DNA of 64,000 nt. Source: CAZJDV01 sp964544865 (GTDB lineage: Bacteria > Chloroflexota > Dehalococcoidia > Lucifugimonadales > CAJWER01). Within the stretch, counting starts at the first letter, position 1; each line of letters begins with the position of its first letter. The DNA is taken from NCBI GenBank assembly GCA_964544865.1, contig CAZJDV010000002.1, positions 1 through 64,000 on the forward strand, given 5' to 3'. The notes beneath the pieces were generated by a model, which was given only the letters and a program-made list of their open reading frames with translations, had not been told where the DNA came from and did no database searches. Shown piece after piece: positions 24,673 to 33,243 of this stretch. The translations under genes were made by a program, and so were the position numbers.

Positions 24673-25206
24673 TCAGATGGCCATCAGGAGGGCGGCGATC
24701 GTCTTTGCGTCCTCGATCTCGCCATTTTGAATCATCTGCTGGATCTCCGACACTAAGAACCTTTCGACAGCAATGTTCTCGTCGGCGTCCGGCTCCAGCC
24801 GGCTGGGCTCAAGGTCCGTGGCGAGGAACACGTGCATTCGCTCGTCGCAGAATCCCGGTGTGCTCCAAAATCCACCCAGGTATCTGAGAGCACGCGCCCT
24901 GAAGCCTATCTCCTCCTGGAGCTCGCGCTGAGCGCCCGTCTCCGGGGTTTCGTCTTCCTCGATGATTCCAGCCGGCGCTTCGAGGAGCGTCTTGCCGACC
25001 GGATAACGGTACTGGCGCACCAGGACGACGTTGCCGTCGGAGTCTATGGGCACAACCACGGCGGCGGGCCGGTGCTCCACGACCTCCCGGCCGGCACTCC
25101 CGCCGCCGGGCAGCTCGACGGAGTCCACGCGCACGCTGACTATCCTGCCTTTGAAGACGGTCTCGCCGGACAGATACGTTTCAGCTTCCATGTGGCTCCG
25201 TGTCAC
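24673..25206 (-). CDS. NUDIX hydrolase (ADP-ribose pyrophosphatase type)
   Basis: Protein of 177 aa. A full Nudix box is present at about 99-121 (GIIEEDETPETGAQRELQEE followed by IGF), matching G-x5-E-x7-R-E-x2-E-E-x-G. The N-terminal strands (YLSGETVFKGRIVSVRVDSV) and FWSTPGFCDERMHVFLA are typical of the ADP-ribose pyrophosphatase subgroup, which recycles NAD breakdown products. The start ATG overlaps the nadK stop by 4 bp; ATG six codons later is an alternative. Its position after nadK and the complex I genes fits NAD metabolism. Confidence 0.88.
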   Translation of the reverse strand: MTRSHMEAETYLSGETVFKGRIVSVRVDSVELPGGGSAGREVVEHRPAAVVVPIDSDGNVVLVRQYRYPVGKTLLEAPAGIIEEDETPETGAQRELQEEIGFRARALRYLGGFWSTPGFCDERMHVFLATDLEPSRLEPDADENIAVERFLVSEIQQMIQNGEIEDAKTIAALLMAI

Positions 25207-26072
25207 TCCCCCGAGGCCGGCCGCACCTGGCGCCCGCTCACACCCAGGCGCTGGGTCAATGTCGAATAGAACGCAGCCGGCGGGTCCTTTCTCAAGAACC
25301 GGGCCACGTAGGGACTCCGCCGTATCACCACCACGTGGCCGGGCTCGACCGTGGTGCCGGTCACGCCGTCCACGCTGAGAACGGCCTGATGCCCTCCGAC
25401 CACCCTCAGTTCGATCTCAGATTCGTGCGACGTCACGATCCCGGTCTGAAAGCTCATGTGGGCCGCCAGCGGCTGGATAAGAGTCTCCCGCGTCTCCGGA
25501 TGAAGGATCGGCCCTCCGGCGGCCAGCGCGTAGCCGGTGCTGCCCGTCGGCGTCGCCACTATCAGGCCATCGGCGCGGTACGTGGTCAGCAGGACGCCGT
25601 CTATGCGCGTGTCGATGTCGAGCAGGCGCGCCACGTCTCCCCGCGTGAGCACAACGTCGTTCAGGGCATGCACTACCACATGGGACTCGCTTGCATGTCC
25701 GGAGATCACCGACGCCTGCAGCATCATCCTCTCTTCGACCCGGGGGCTGCCGTCCAGGTACCAGGCGATCCGGCTGCCGGCCTCCTCGACTGACAGCTCG
25801 GTCATGAATCCCACTCGTCCCAGATTGATGCCGAGTATGGGCACCGAGTAGGGCGCAAGCACCCGCGTGACGCGCAGAATAGTCCCGTCGCCTCCGGCGG
25901 TCACGACGGCGGAGGTGCTCGCGAGGGCCTCCTCGCCGATCTGAAGGTCGCTGGCGGGGGCGACCCAGTACGACTCGTGCAGATCGAGGGAGTCGATCAA
26001 CGACGCCACCAACTCCCCGGCCCGGGGCAACAGGTGATTATAGGCGAAGCCAACCAGTTTCTTTTCGGGCAT
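25203..26072 (-). CDS. nadK: NAD kinase
   Basis: NAD(+) kinase of 289 aa from ATG 26072. An upstream start at 26111 adds 13 residues with little similarity. The GGDG motif (VTAGGDGTILRVTRVL) binds ATP, NLGRVGFMTEL follows, and the NE/D-type NAD site is near ALNDVVLTRGDVARL, with TPTGSTGYALAAGG downstream. It makes NADP, which is also used by the G6PDH at 11.9 kb. It lies 71 bp behind nuoN in the same direction and overlaps the nudix gene, so it may be transcribed from the nuo promoter. Confidence 0.92.
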   Translation of the reverse strand: MPEKKLVGFAYNHLLPRAGELVASLIDSLDLHESYWVAPASDLQIGEEALASTSAVVTAGGDGTILRVTRVLAPYSVPILGINLGRVGFMTELSVEEAGSRIAWYLDGSPRVEERMMLQASVISGHASESHVVVHALNDVVLTRGDVARLLDIDTRIDGVLLTTYRADGLIVATPTGSTGYALAAGGPILHPETRETLIQPLAAHMSFQTGIVTSHESEIELRVVGGHQAVLSVDGVTGTTVEPGHVVVIRRSPYVARFLRKDPPAAFYSTLTQRLGVSGRQVRPASGE

Positions 26073-26142
26073 GTTTGACACCCTCAGCACGGGCGAACAT
26101 CGTAAGGGCACGTTAGCGGCGAATCAAACCGGCCAGCCGTTG

Positions 26143-27642
26143 CTAAAGAAAAAGCACGTCAGCGGCGATCCTCGCCAGCTCCAGCAACGGCTTGGGGTAC
26201 AGGCCGAAGACCACGACGCTCGCCCCGGTGGCGAACATCGCGAGGCGGATCGGAAGACCGGATTCCACCGGCTCCTCACTCGGGGGCGCGGACAGATACA
26301 TAACCTTGATGACCCTCAAGTAGTAGTAGGCGGAGACGACGCTGTTGAGCACGCCGACGACCACCAGCCACGTCAGGCCGCTGTCGACGGCCGCCCCGAA
26401 GATATAGATCTTGGCCATGAAGCCAACCGTGGGCGGCACGCCCGTCAGCGATATCAATGCGAAGGCCAGGACGGCGGCCAGGTATGGGGAGCGGCGGGCC
26501 ATGCCGGCGAAGTAGCCGATCTTATCGCCCTCCAGCTTATTTGACACCGCGATGACCACCGAAAACGCGGCCAGGTTCATGGCGGCGTAGCCACCCAGAT
26601 AAAACAGCACACCCGAGGGCCCGATCACATTCGAATCAACACCCGTCCGAGAGGTCACGGCCGCCAGGCCGACCATCAGGTAGCCGGCGTGGGCGATGGT
26701 GCTGTAGGCCAGCATCCGCTTGATGTTGTTCTGCGGGATCGCCACCAGGTTGCCAACGGTCATCGACAGGGCGGCGAGGGTGGCGAAGATCGCGCTCCAC
26801 TCGACGCTCAGCGCATCCAGCGGGAACGCCACGTAGAACACCCGCAGCACCACCGCGAATCCAGCCGCCTTGCTGGCTACCGACAGGAACGCCGTCACCG
26901 GCGTCGGCGAGCCCTCATAGACATCCGGCGCCCACATCTGGAAAGGGAAGGCGGTGAGCTTGAAGCCAAATCCGGCGATTATCAGCACGATGCCTAGCAC
27001 CAGTGCGTAGCCTCCAAACGGCTCGGAGTTGCTCAGTCCGATCTCGCCTAAGCGGGCCGCCACCTCACCGAGCGCCGTCGTGCCGGTGAACCCGTAGACG
27101 AGCACCATGCCGTAAAGCAGCAGGGCGGAGCTGACCCCGCTCAACACCAGGAACTTGATACCGGACTCGGACGATTTGCTATCTCTCAGAAACGCCGCCA
27201 GGGCGGCGATAGGCAGAGCTGTCAGCTCCAGCGCGATGTAGATCGTGATCAGCTCGGTGGTGGAGGCCAGCAGCATCATGCCGGAGGTGGAGAACAGCAC
27301 CAGGGCGTAGTATTCGATCTGAAAGCCCTTGAGCTTGTTCACGTAGTCGGTGGACATGAGGACCACCACCGCGGCGACGCCGATGAACAAGAACTTGAAA
27401 AACAGGCTGAACTTGTCCACGACGAGGGAGCCAGACAGAAGTCCGCTGTTCTCGGCGACGCCGTTCGCCTCGAGCCCGAACCAGAGCGCGATGCTGAATC
27501 CCAGCGGCACGGCCAGCCCCACCACCGCCAGCGCCGCAAGGTAGCCCTTGCGCGAGACCACCAGGTCGAGCAGGAGAAGCGCGATCGCAAGCGCCGCAAT
27601 GCCGAACTCCGGTGACAACAAGAACAGATCGTGTGTCGTCAT
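26143..27642 (-). CDS. nuoN: NADH-quinone oxidoreductase subunit N
   Basis: Antiporter-like membrane subunit of complex I, 499 aa, about 14 helices. The proton-channel core is visible: the Glu-containing helix ITIYIALELTALPIAALAAF near residue 130, FGFKLTAFPFQMWAPDVYEG with its conserved Lys near residue 225, and KRMLAYSTIAHAGYLMVGLA near 305. It is the last subunit gene of the nuo operon. A 253-bp gap with a repeat separates it from nuoM. Confidence 0.95.
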   Translation of the reverse strand: MTTHDLFLLSPEFGIAALAIALLLLDLVVSRKGYLAALAVVGLAVPLGFSIALWFGLEANGVAENSGLLSGSLVVDKFSLFFKFLFIGVAAVVVLMSTDYVNKLKGFQIEYYALVLFSTSGMMLLASTTELITIYIALELTALPIAALAAFLRDSKSSESGIKFLVLSGVSSALLLYGMVLVYGFTGTTALGEVAARLGEIGLSNSEPFGGYALVLGIVLIIAGFGFKLTAFPFQMWAPDVYEGSPTPVTAFLSVASKAAGFAVVLRVFYVAFPLDALSVEWSAIFATLAALSMTVGNLVAIPQNNIKRMLAYSTIAHAGYLMVGLAAVTSRTGVDSNVIGPSGVLFYLGGYAAMNLAAFSVVIAVSNKLEGDKIGYFAGMARRSPYLAAVLAFALISLTGVPPTVGFMAKIYIFGAAVDSGLTWLVVVGVLNSVVSAYYYLRVIKVMYLSAPPSEEPVESGLPIRLAMFATGASVVVFGLYPKPLLELARIAADVLFL

Positions 27643-27895
27643 TTAGGTCCGCTCATTCTGTCGTTTGTGCTCTGTCCCGTTGGTCTTGATGGAGCACGTC
27701 GTTCCGAGGAGTGGCGCAGATACGCGATTGAGCGCGTCGCACTGCCCCAGCCGCCCCAGATTCTTTGCTCCGCTCAGAATGACATCGGTTAATTTTATGT
27801 GGCCCTACTATCAGTATCGGCATGCCCTGCAACATGTCCCTCTGTCCAACCGTCGATCTCTCTCCAGCGCCCATGCTCCCTCCGGGCTGCTATCT
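27643..27895. repeat. intergenic repeat between nuoM and nuoN, copy 2
   Basis: The segment 27753-27785 (GCCCCAGATTCTTTGCTCCG and following) matches one arm of the palindrome at 24531-24600, and 27696-27716 resembles its opposite flank. The rest of the 253-bp gap between nuoM and nuoN shows no gene. Confidence 0.55.
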
Positions 27896-29419
27896 TCATC
27901 GCAGGGCGAGCAGGCTGGGATTTTGCAAGGACTCGATTACCGGCTGTAGTCCGCGGGCGAATACATCTGAGATCATTGATGGGTACACGCCGACGGCTAT
28001 CACGGCCACCGCCAGCACGAGAAGCGGCACCATTTCTAGCACCGAGGCGTCGCGCACGCTGTCGAATCGGACCTTCGGCGGTCCGAACATGGTGCGCTGC
28101 ACCATCCACAGTATGTAGCCCGCCGTCAAGACGATGCCGAATGCCGACAGAACCGTCGCCCAGCTCCAGACCGGGAACGTGCCCAGGAAGATGAGAACCT
28201 CTGACACGAACCCGCTGGTGCCAGGCAGACCCAGCGACGCCAGCCCTGCCAACAGAAAGGCGGCTGCTACCACCGGCATTCGCGTGGCGAGGCCGCCCAG
28301 ATCGGGGATGTACCGGGTATGGGCCCTCTCGTAAACCAGTCCGACGAGCAGGAACATCAAACCCGTGATGGTGCCGTGGGTGAACATCTGCATCGCGGCG
28401 CCGGTCAGGCCGACCGGCGAGACGCCGGTGGCGCCCGCGATCCCGGCGACCGACGATATGCCGATCAGCACGAAGCCCATGTGGCTGACACTGCTGAAGG
28501 CTATCAGACGTTTCAGATCGGTCTGCCTCAGTGTCACCGCCGCCCCGTATAGCACGTTGATAACGCCGAACGCCACCAGTGCCGGGGCGGCATCGGCAAT
28601 AACGTCCGGAAACATCCCCACCGATATGCGTATCATCCCATACCCGCCCATCTTCAGCAGCACGCCGGCCAGCATGACGCTGACCGCGGTGGGGGCGTCG
28701 GTGTGCGCGTCGGGCAGCCACGTGTGCAGTGGCCACACCGGGAGCTTGACGAAGAAGGCGATAATGAGCAGGGTGAAGATCATGCTCGCGGGCACCATCA
28801 GCGAGGCGCCCGCGATCTTCTCGGGCAACTCGGTCATGTCGAAAGTGCCGGTGGAGAAGAACAAGGCCAGTATCCCGACCAGCATGAACGCGCTGCCCAG
28901 GAAGGTGAAGATCAGGAATTTCATGGCCGAGTACTCTTTTCGGCCACTCCCCCAGATGGATATCAGGAAAAACATCGGGATCAGCTCGACCTCCCAGAAC
29001 AGGAAGAAGAGCAGGAAGTCCAGGGCTGTGAACACGCCCATTACGGCGGTCTGCAATACGAGGAGCCAGACGAAATACTCGCGCAACCGGGTCTTGATGC
29101 TCCAGGAGGCGAAGATCGCGGCCATGCCCAGCAGCCCGGTGAGGAGCACCATCGGAGCGCTGAGACCATCTATGCCCAGGAAGTACTGGACTTTGAAGGA
29201 CTCGACCGGTATCCAGTTCTCGGCACGGTCGACGAGTTGAAGACCGCCTTCGCCCACGTTGTACCTGGCGAATATGACGATTGACAGCAGCAGCTCCACC
29301 AGTGAGACGGCGCCCGCGAAGTACCGCACGTTTCGATCGCCCTTGATGAGCAGGGCGATGACCAGCGCCCCCGCCAGCGGCAAGAACACAACGGTAGTCA
29401 GCCAGCCTGAAAACTCCAA
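27896..29419 (-). CDS. nuoM: NADH-quinone oxidoreductase subunit M
   Basis: Antiporter-like complex I subunit of 507 aa. Conserved parts include FLLFFLFWEVELIPMFFLIS (with the key Glu), KLPVWPLHTWLPDAHTDAPT (with the Lys of the channel) and LKRLIAFSSVSHMGFVLIGI. It carries one proton channel of the membrane arm. Its start lies 12 bp downstream of the nuoL stop. The final helices match the family, so the gene is complete. Confidence 0.96.
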   Translation of the reverse strand: MEFSGWLTTVVFLPLAGALVIALLIKGDRNVRYFAGAVSLVELLLSIVIFARYNVGEGGLQLVDRAENWIPVESFKVQYFLGIDGLSAPMVLLTGLLGMAAIFASWSIKTRLREYFVWLLVLQTAVMGVFTALDFLLFFLFWEVELIPMFFLISIWGSGRKEYSAMKFLIFTFLGSAFMLVGILALFFSTGTFDMTELPEKIAGASLMVPASMIFTLLIIAFFVKLPVWPLHTWLPDAHTDAPTAVSVMLAGVLLKMGGYGMIRISVGMFPDVIADAAPALVAFGVINVLYGAAVTLRQTDLKRLIAFSSVSHMGFVLIGISSVAGIAGATGVSPVGLTGAAMQMFTHGTITGLMFLLVGLVYERAHTRYIPDLGGLATRMPVVAAAFLLAGLASLGLPGTSGFVSEVLIFLGTFPVWSWATVLSAFGIVLTAGYILWMVQRTMFGPPKVRFDSVRDASVLEMVPLLVLAVAVIAVGVYPSMISDVFARGLQPVIESLQNPSLLALR

Positions 29420-29431
29420 CTTCGCTCCCGG

Positions 29432-31384
29432 CTATCGCAGAAAGAGATATACGCTCAATATCGCCAACACACCTATCGACATCACCACGCCATAGCCCTG
29501 CAACTGCCCTGTCTGGACCTGTGCCATCGCGCGCCCGACATTGCGTCCGGCGTAGTCGATGCCGCGGACCGCGCCGTCCACGATGGACCTGTCGGCCCAG
29601 TCCATGAATCCGGATATCCATCTGTAGAGGAGGCGTTTCACGACGTAGCCTTCATACAACTCATCGAAATAGTACCTTCGCGACAACAACTCGTGGGCTA
29701 GCCCCAGGATCCTGCCCTGAAGCTCCGGCGATATTCGGCGCGCCGAATACATCAGATATGCCAGCGCGATCCCCGCCAGCGCGACCGCGGTCGATAGACC
29801 CGCTATCGTCAGGTCCACTCCCTCAGCCTCGACATGGAGGAATTCCGAGAACCAGTGGACGGGCACGATGCCCAGGTCGGCGGCCGGGTTTGCGAGGAAG
29901 CCGGCCACCACCGCGGCGACCGCGAGCACGAGCAGCGGCGCCACCATGACCACCGGCGATTCGGCGAGGCGCACGCCGCCGTGCGACTCCGCGGCGGGGT
30001 CCGCCTCGGCGCCCCCTTTGAACTCACCGTGGAACGTCATGAACAGGGCGCGGAACATGTAGAAGGCGGTCATGAACACCGCGATCAGCGCCAGCCAGAA
30101 GACGATCTGGCTGACACCACTCCCCTGCCCCCACGCGTGGGCCAGGATCTCGTCCTTGCTCCAGAAGCCGGCCAGCGGGAAAATCCCCGCGAGGCTGAGA
30201 CCGCCGATCATGAAGGTCGCATAGGTCCACCGCATGTGTTTCCGCAGTCCGCCCATGTACCGCATGTCGAAGGTCCCGGTTGCATGGTTGACGCTCCCCG
30301 AGCCCAAGAACAATAGCGCCTTGAAGAACGCGTGGGTGAAAAGGTGGAAGACCGCCGCGCCGTACGCGCCGACCCCCAGGGCGAGCATCATGTAGCCTAG
30401 CTGGCTTATCGTGGAATAGGCCAGCACTCGCTTGATGTCGAACATGACCAGCCCCATGGTGGCGGCGAAGATCGCCGTGAACCCGCCGATGACGGCGACC
30501 AAGTTCATGGCGACCTGGGACACCTCGAAGAGCGGGAAGAATCGTGCCACGAGGAACACGCCCGCCGTCACCATCGTGGCGGCGTGGATGAGGGCGCTGA
30601 CCGGCGTTGGTCCCTCCATGGCGTCCGGCAGCCAGGTGTGCAGAGGAAACTGTCCCGACTTGCCGACCGCGCCCGCGAAGATGCCGACCGCGATCCAGGT
30701 GACTACGCTGGTGCCGATCAGTCCCGCGGTGACCGCCGCCGGGAGCTCCGTGTTGATCACCGATATCTCTAGGCCGTTGCCCTTGAATACGTCCGCGTTG
30801 AACGCCAGATAGAGGATCGCCAGAAGGAATCCAAAGTCGCCCAGTCGCGTCACGATGAACGCCTTTTTGGCGGCGGCGGCGGCCGCCGGACGGTGGTACC
30901 AGAACCCGATTAGCAGGTAAGAGCATAGTCCCACCAGCTCCCAGAAGAAGTAGAGCTGGACGATGTTGGCCGCCAGGACCAGGCCGATCATCGAGGCGGT
31001 GAACAACGACATGTACGCGTAGTAGCGGGCGTAGCCGAGGTCGCCCTTCATGTAACCGACGGAGTATATCTGGATAAGCAGGCTGACGCTGGTCACGACC
31101 AGCAGCATGATGGCCGTCAGCGGGTCGAGCAGTACGCCAAGAGTTATCTGCAGGCTATCGACGGTGAGCCACTCGTGCATGGGGAAGTCGAGCGCGCCCT
31201 CGTTGTCGATCACGCTGCTAAAGGCCCAGACGGAAAGGACCAGCGACGCGCCGATGGTCAGGATGGTCAGATATCCCGCCAGCCTGGAGTAACGATTGAA
31301 AAATGGCCGAACGACGGCGGCGGTGACGACGAACGAGCCGAGGGGCAACAGGAATATGAGCCAAACCCAGAACTCAGTTATCAT
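29432..31384 (-). CDS. nuoL: NADH-quinone oxidoreductase subunit L
   Basis: Largest antiporter-like subunit, 650 aa. Conserved parts are LYFFWELVGLCSYLLIGFWY (channel Glu), GKSGQFPLHTWLPDAMEGPT (channel Lys) and KRVLAYSTISQLGYMMLALG. The C-terminal region (about 520-650) holds the long lateral helix that runs along NuoM and NuoN. It directly follows a 64-codon gene. Initiation is at ATG 31384, 22 bp after that gene. Confidence 0.96.
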   Translation of the reverse strand: MITEFWVWLIFLLPLGSFVVTAAVVRPFFNRYSRLAGYLTILTIGASLVLSVWAFSSVIDNEGALDFPMHEWLTVDSLQITLGVLLDPLTAIMLLVVTSVSLLIQIYSVGYMKGDLGYARYYAYMSLFTASMIGLVLAANIVQLYFFWELVGLCSYLLIGFWYHRPAAAAAAKKAFIVTRLGDFGFLLAILYLAFNADVFKGNGLEISVINTELPAAVTAGLIGTSVVTWIAVGIFAGAVGKSGQFPLHTWLPDAMEGPTPVSALIHAATMVTAGVFLVARFFPLFEVSQVAMNLVAVIGGFTAIFAATMGLVMFDIKRVLAYSTISQLGYMMLALGVGAYGAAVFHLFTHAFFKALLFLGSGSVNHATGTFDMRYMGGLRKHMRWTYATFMIGGLSLAGIFPLAGFWSKDEILAHAWGQGSGVSQIVFWLALIAVFMTAFYMFRALFMTFHGEFKGGAEADPAAESHGGVRLAESPVVMVAPLLVLAVAAVVAGFLANPAADLGIVPVHWFSEFLHVEAEGVDLTIAGLSTAVALAGIALAYLMYSARRISPELQGRILGLAHELLSRRYYFDELYEGYVVKRLLYRWISGFMDWADRSIVDGAVRGIDYAGRNVGRAMAQVQTGQLQGYGVVMSIGVLAILSVYLFLR

Positions 31385-31406
31385 CCGGTCTCCCCGGTCG
31401 TCGGCA

Positions 31407-31601
31407 CTACAGTTTCCTCAGAATCTCGTCGGCGACGTGCTCGCGGCCCTTCGGGACAAAGATACGGAACGCGACCCGCTCGCCCCAGGTCGTTATCTCG
31501 CCCTCAGGGAGAATTTTCGTAGGCAGGCCCTCGCCTTCGAGCACGTCCTTCCACATCTCGGCGATCAGAAGGTTGGGGGCCTTGCGGTAGTCTACCCACA
31601 T
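31407..31601 (-). CDS. DUF2007-like small protein inside the nuo operon
   Basis: A 64-aa soluble protein between nuoK and nuoL, 10 bp after nuoK and 22 bp before nuoL. Its pattern fits DUF2007 (putative signal-transducing protein): a first strand and helix (VDYRKAPNLLIAEMWKDVLE), then GEGLPTKIL, a middle strand (VAFRIFVPKGRE) and a final helix (HVADEILRKL), which is a ferredoxin-like half-fold. No cysteines or membrane segments are present. The tight spacing indicates translation with complex I. A role as an accessory or assembly protein is inference. Confidence 0.7.
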   Translation of the reverse strand: MWVDYRKAPNLLIAEMWKDVLEGEGLPTKILPEGEITTWGERVAFRIFVPKGREHVADEILRKL

Positions 31602-31611
31602 GCGAAACCCC

Positions 31612-31965
31612 TCAATGCCTCATCTGATTTGCGTCGGTGACGAACACGGTCTGGCGGTTGCGATAGATGGCGATGATTATCGCCACGCCAACAGCGATCT
31701 CCGCAGCGGCCACGGTGATGATGAACACGGCGAATACCTGGCCGGTCAAAAGGAGCCGGACCACCTGGTCCGAGGTCGCCGCGGGGTTCTGCGCCAGGCC
31801 CGCCGGAACGACGTATCGCGAGAACGCCACAGCCGTGATGTTCACCCCGTTGAACATGAGCTCGAGGGACATCAGGACCGCGATGGCGTTGCGCTTGGAC
31901 AGCGCGCCGTACAGTCCGATCGAAAATATGATGGCGCCCACGATGAGGAAGTTTTCTAGGCTCAT
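31612..31965 (-). CDS. nuoK: NADH-quinone oxidoreductase subunit K
   Basis: Small membrane subunit of 117 aa from ATG 31965, which follows the nuoJ stop within a few bases. Three helices are visible, with the conserved Glu in NAIAVLMSLELMFNGVNI (helix 2) and the second Glu in VAAAEIAVGVAIIIAIYRNR (helix 3). The longer open frame upstream (to 32037) lies inside nuoJ and is not used. Confidence 0.94.
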   Translation of the reverse strand: MSLENFLIVGAIIFSIGLYGALSKRNAIAVLMSLELMFNGVNITAVAFSRYVVPAGLAQNPAATSDQVVRLLLTGQVFAVFIITVAAAEIAVGVAIIIAIYRNRQTVFVTDANQMRH

Positions 31966-31969
31966 ACGC

Positions 31970-32569
31970 TCATCGCTCCCGGACCAGGGCCAGGGCCCCG
32001 ACCATCGCCGCCAGCAACAGCACGGAAGCGACCTCAAAGGCCAGGACGAAGTCCCGGAGCAGCAGCTCGCCTATCTTGGGGGTCGTGTTCGAGAACACGT
32101 CCTCGACCATCTTTACGGTATCGGCGGCCAGGACGCTACCGCCCGCCGCGGCGGGCGAATCGGAACCCGGGATCAAGTCGTCGATCAAACTCCACTCCGT
32201 GTTGATGGCCACGAAGCTCATGCTGGCCAGCAGCAGCAAGGCGATGACGGCGGCCGGTATCCGCAGCCGGTTTGAGGGGTTACCCTGCTCGACATCCCTG
32301 GTCATGAGGACCGCGAACACGATCAGGACCGATATGGCCCCAACGTAGATCAGCACCTGCACGATAGCCAGGAACTCGGCCCTCAGAAGAACGAATAGGC
32401 CGGCCACGCCGAAAAACGAGACCGCCAGGAACAGTGAGGCCCGGAATAGGTCCCTGAGCTGGACTACGGCGATCGCGGCGACGATGCTGGAAACCGCCAT
32501 CACCCAGAAAGCGATGTCGGTTATGAGCGCAGACTCGGTGCCCGATCCCAGGGTCATCGCTGGCCCCAT
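31970..32569 (-). CDS. nuoJ: NADH-quinone oxidoreductase subunit J
   Basis: Membrane subunit of 199 aa with five predicted helices, starting 16 bp inside the end of nuoI. The conserved helix-3 region reads EFLAIVQVLIYVGAISVLIV, preceded by RASLFLAVSFFGVAGLFVLL. A polar insertion of about 40 residues (near 110-155) precedes the last helix (LAFEVASVLLLAAMVGALAL). Confidence 0.93.
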   Translation of the reverse strand: MGPAMTLGSGTESALITDIAFWVMAVSSIVAAIAVVQLRDLFRASLFLAVSFFGVAGLFVLLRAEFLAIVQVLIYVGAISVLIVFAVLMTRDVEQGNPSNRLRIPAAVIALLLLASMSFVAINTEWSLIDDLIPGSDSPAAAGGSVLAADTVKMVEDVFSNTTPKIGELLLRDFVLAFEVASVLLLAAMVGALALVRER

Positions 32570-33243
32570 CTCTTGGCCTGCTCGTCGAGGTCAGGCTTCT
32601 CGTGACGCCCGGCCTGGTCCCAGCCCGTGTCCTCGTCTCCTCTGAGATCGTACTGCTTGTCCTGGAGCTGGGGGCGGAACCACGTGCTGGGCCGCTTGGG
32701 GGCGGACTTGAGCCGTTCCATCGGGATGACGAGATTGCCACGCGAGTACTGCCCCTGCTCGAAGCCGCTGCCCATGTGCAAGGCATCGTAGGGACACGCC
32801 TCGACGCACAATCCGCAGAACATACAGCGGCCGAGGTCGATGTCGAAGACCTCGATGCCATACTTCTGACCATCCTGCATCGCCTCGCCGTTCGGGTCCG
32901 TCACGATCTCGATGATGCCGAGGGGGCAGTACTTCGCGCAGCTTGCACAGCCCGTGCACCTCTGCTCGTACCAGGTGAACTCCTCGCCCCGAAACCTGGA
33001 ATGCTGCGGATATCTGTCCGGCACGCTCTCCAGTCCCACCAGTGCCTTGACCGACTTCACCGGGTTCTTGGCCACGTAATTGACGACGTTGACGCCGGCC
33101 AACTTTGCGAGCCCGATCACGCCGACCTTGCGGTCCGGGTACTGGTGAAGGGTGAATTGGCGCCTGGACAACACGAAGTTCTTGAGCGTCACCAACATGC
33201 CCCTGGCCATGCCTGTTCCGTACATACTAATCGCCTTCCGCAC
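32554..33243 (-). CDS. nuoI: NADH-quinone oxidoreductase subunit I
   Basis: Ferredoxin-like subunit of 229 aa with two 4Fe-4S motifs: CTGCASCAKYCPLGI (near 96-110) and CMFCGLCVEACPYDAL (near 140-155). These carry electrons to the N2 cluster in NuoB. A C-terminal extension of about 50 hydrophilic residues follows the second cluster. It overlaps nuoH by 17 bp and nuoJ by 16 bp, so the genes are translationally coupled. Confidence 0.95.
   Translation of the reverse strand: MRKAISMYGTGMARGMLVTLKNFVLSRRQFTLHQYPDRKVGVIGLAKLAGVNVVNYVAKNPVKSVKALVGLESVPDRYPQHSRFRGEEFTWYEQRCTGCASCAKYCPLGIIEIVTDPNGEAMQDGQKYGIEVFDIDLGRCMFCGLCVEACPYDALHMGSGFEQGQYSRGNLVIPMERLKSAPKRPSTWFRPQLQDKQYDLRGDEDTGWDQAGRHEKPDLDEQAKRWGQR

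Noticed and set aside
27795..29621. A 608-codon minus-strand open frame in a second frame of the nuoM region
   Set aside because: It is Arg/Gly-rich shadow coding opposed to a clear nuoM reading, with no family resemblance.
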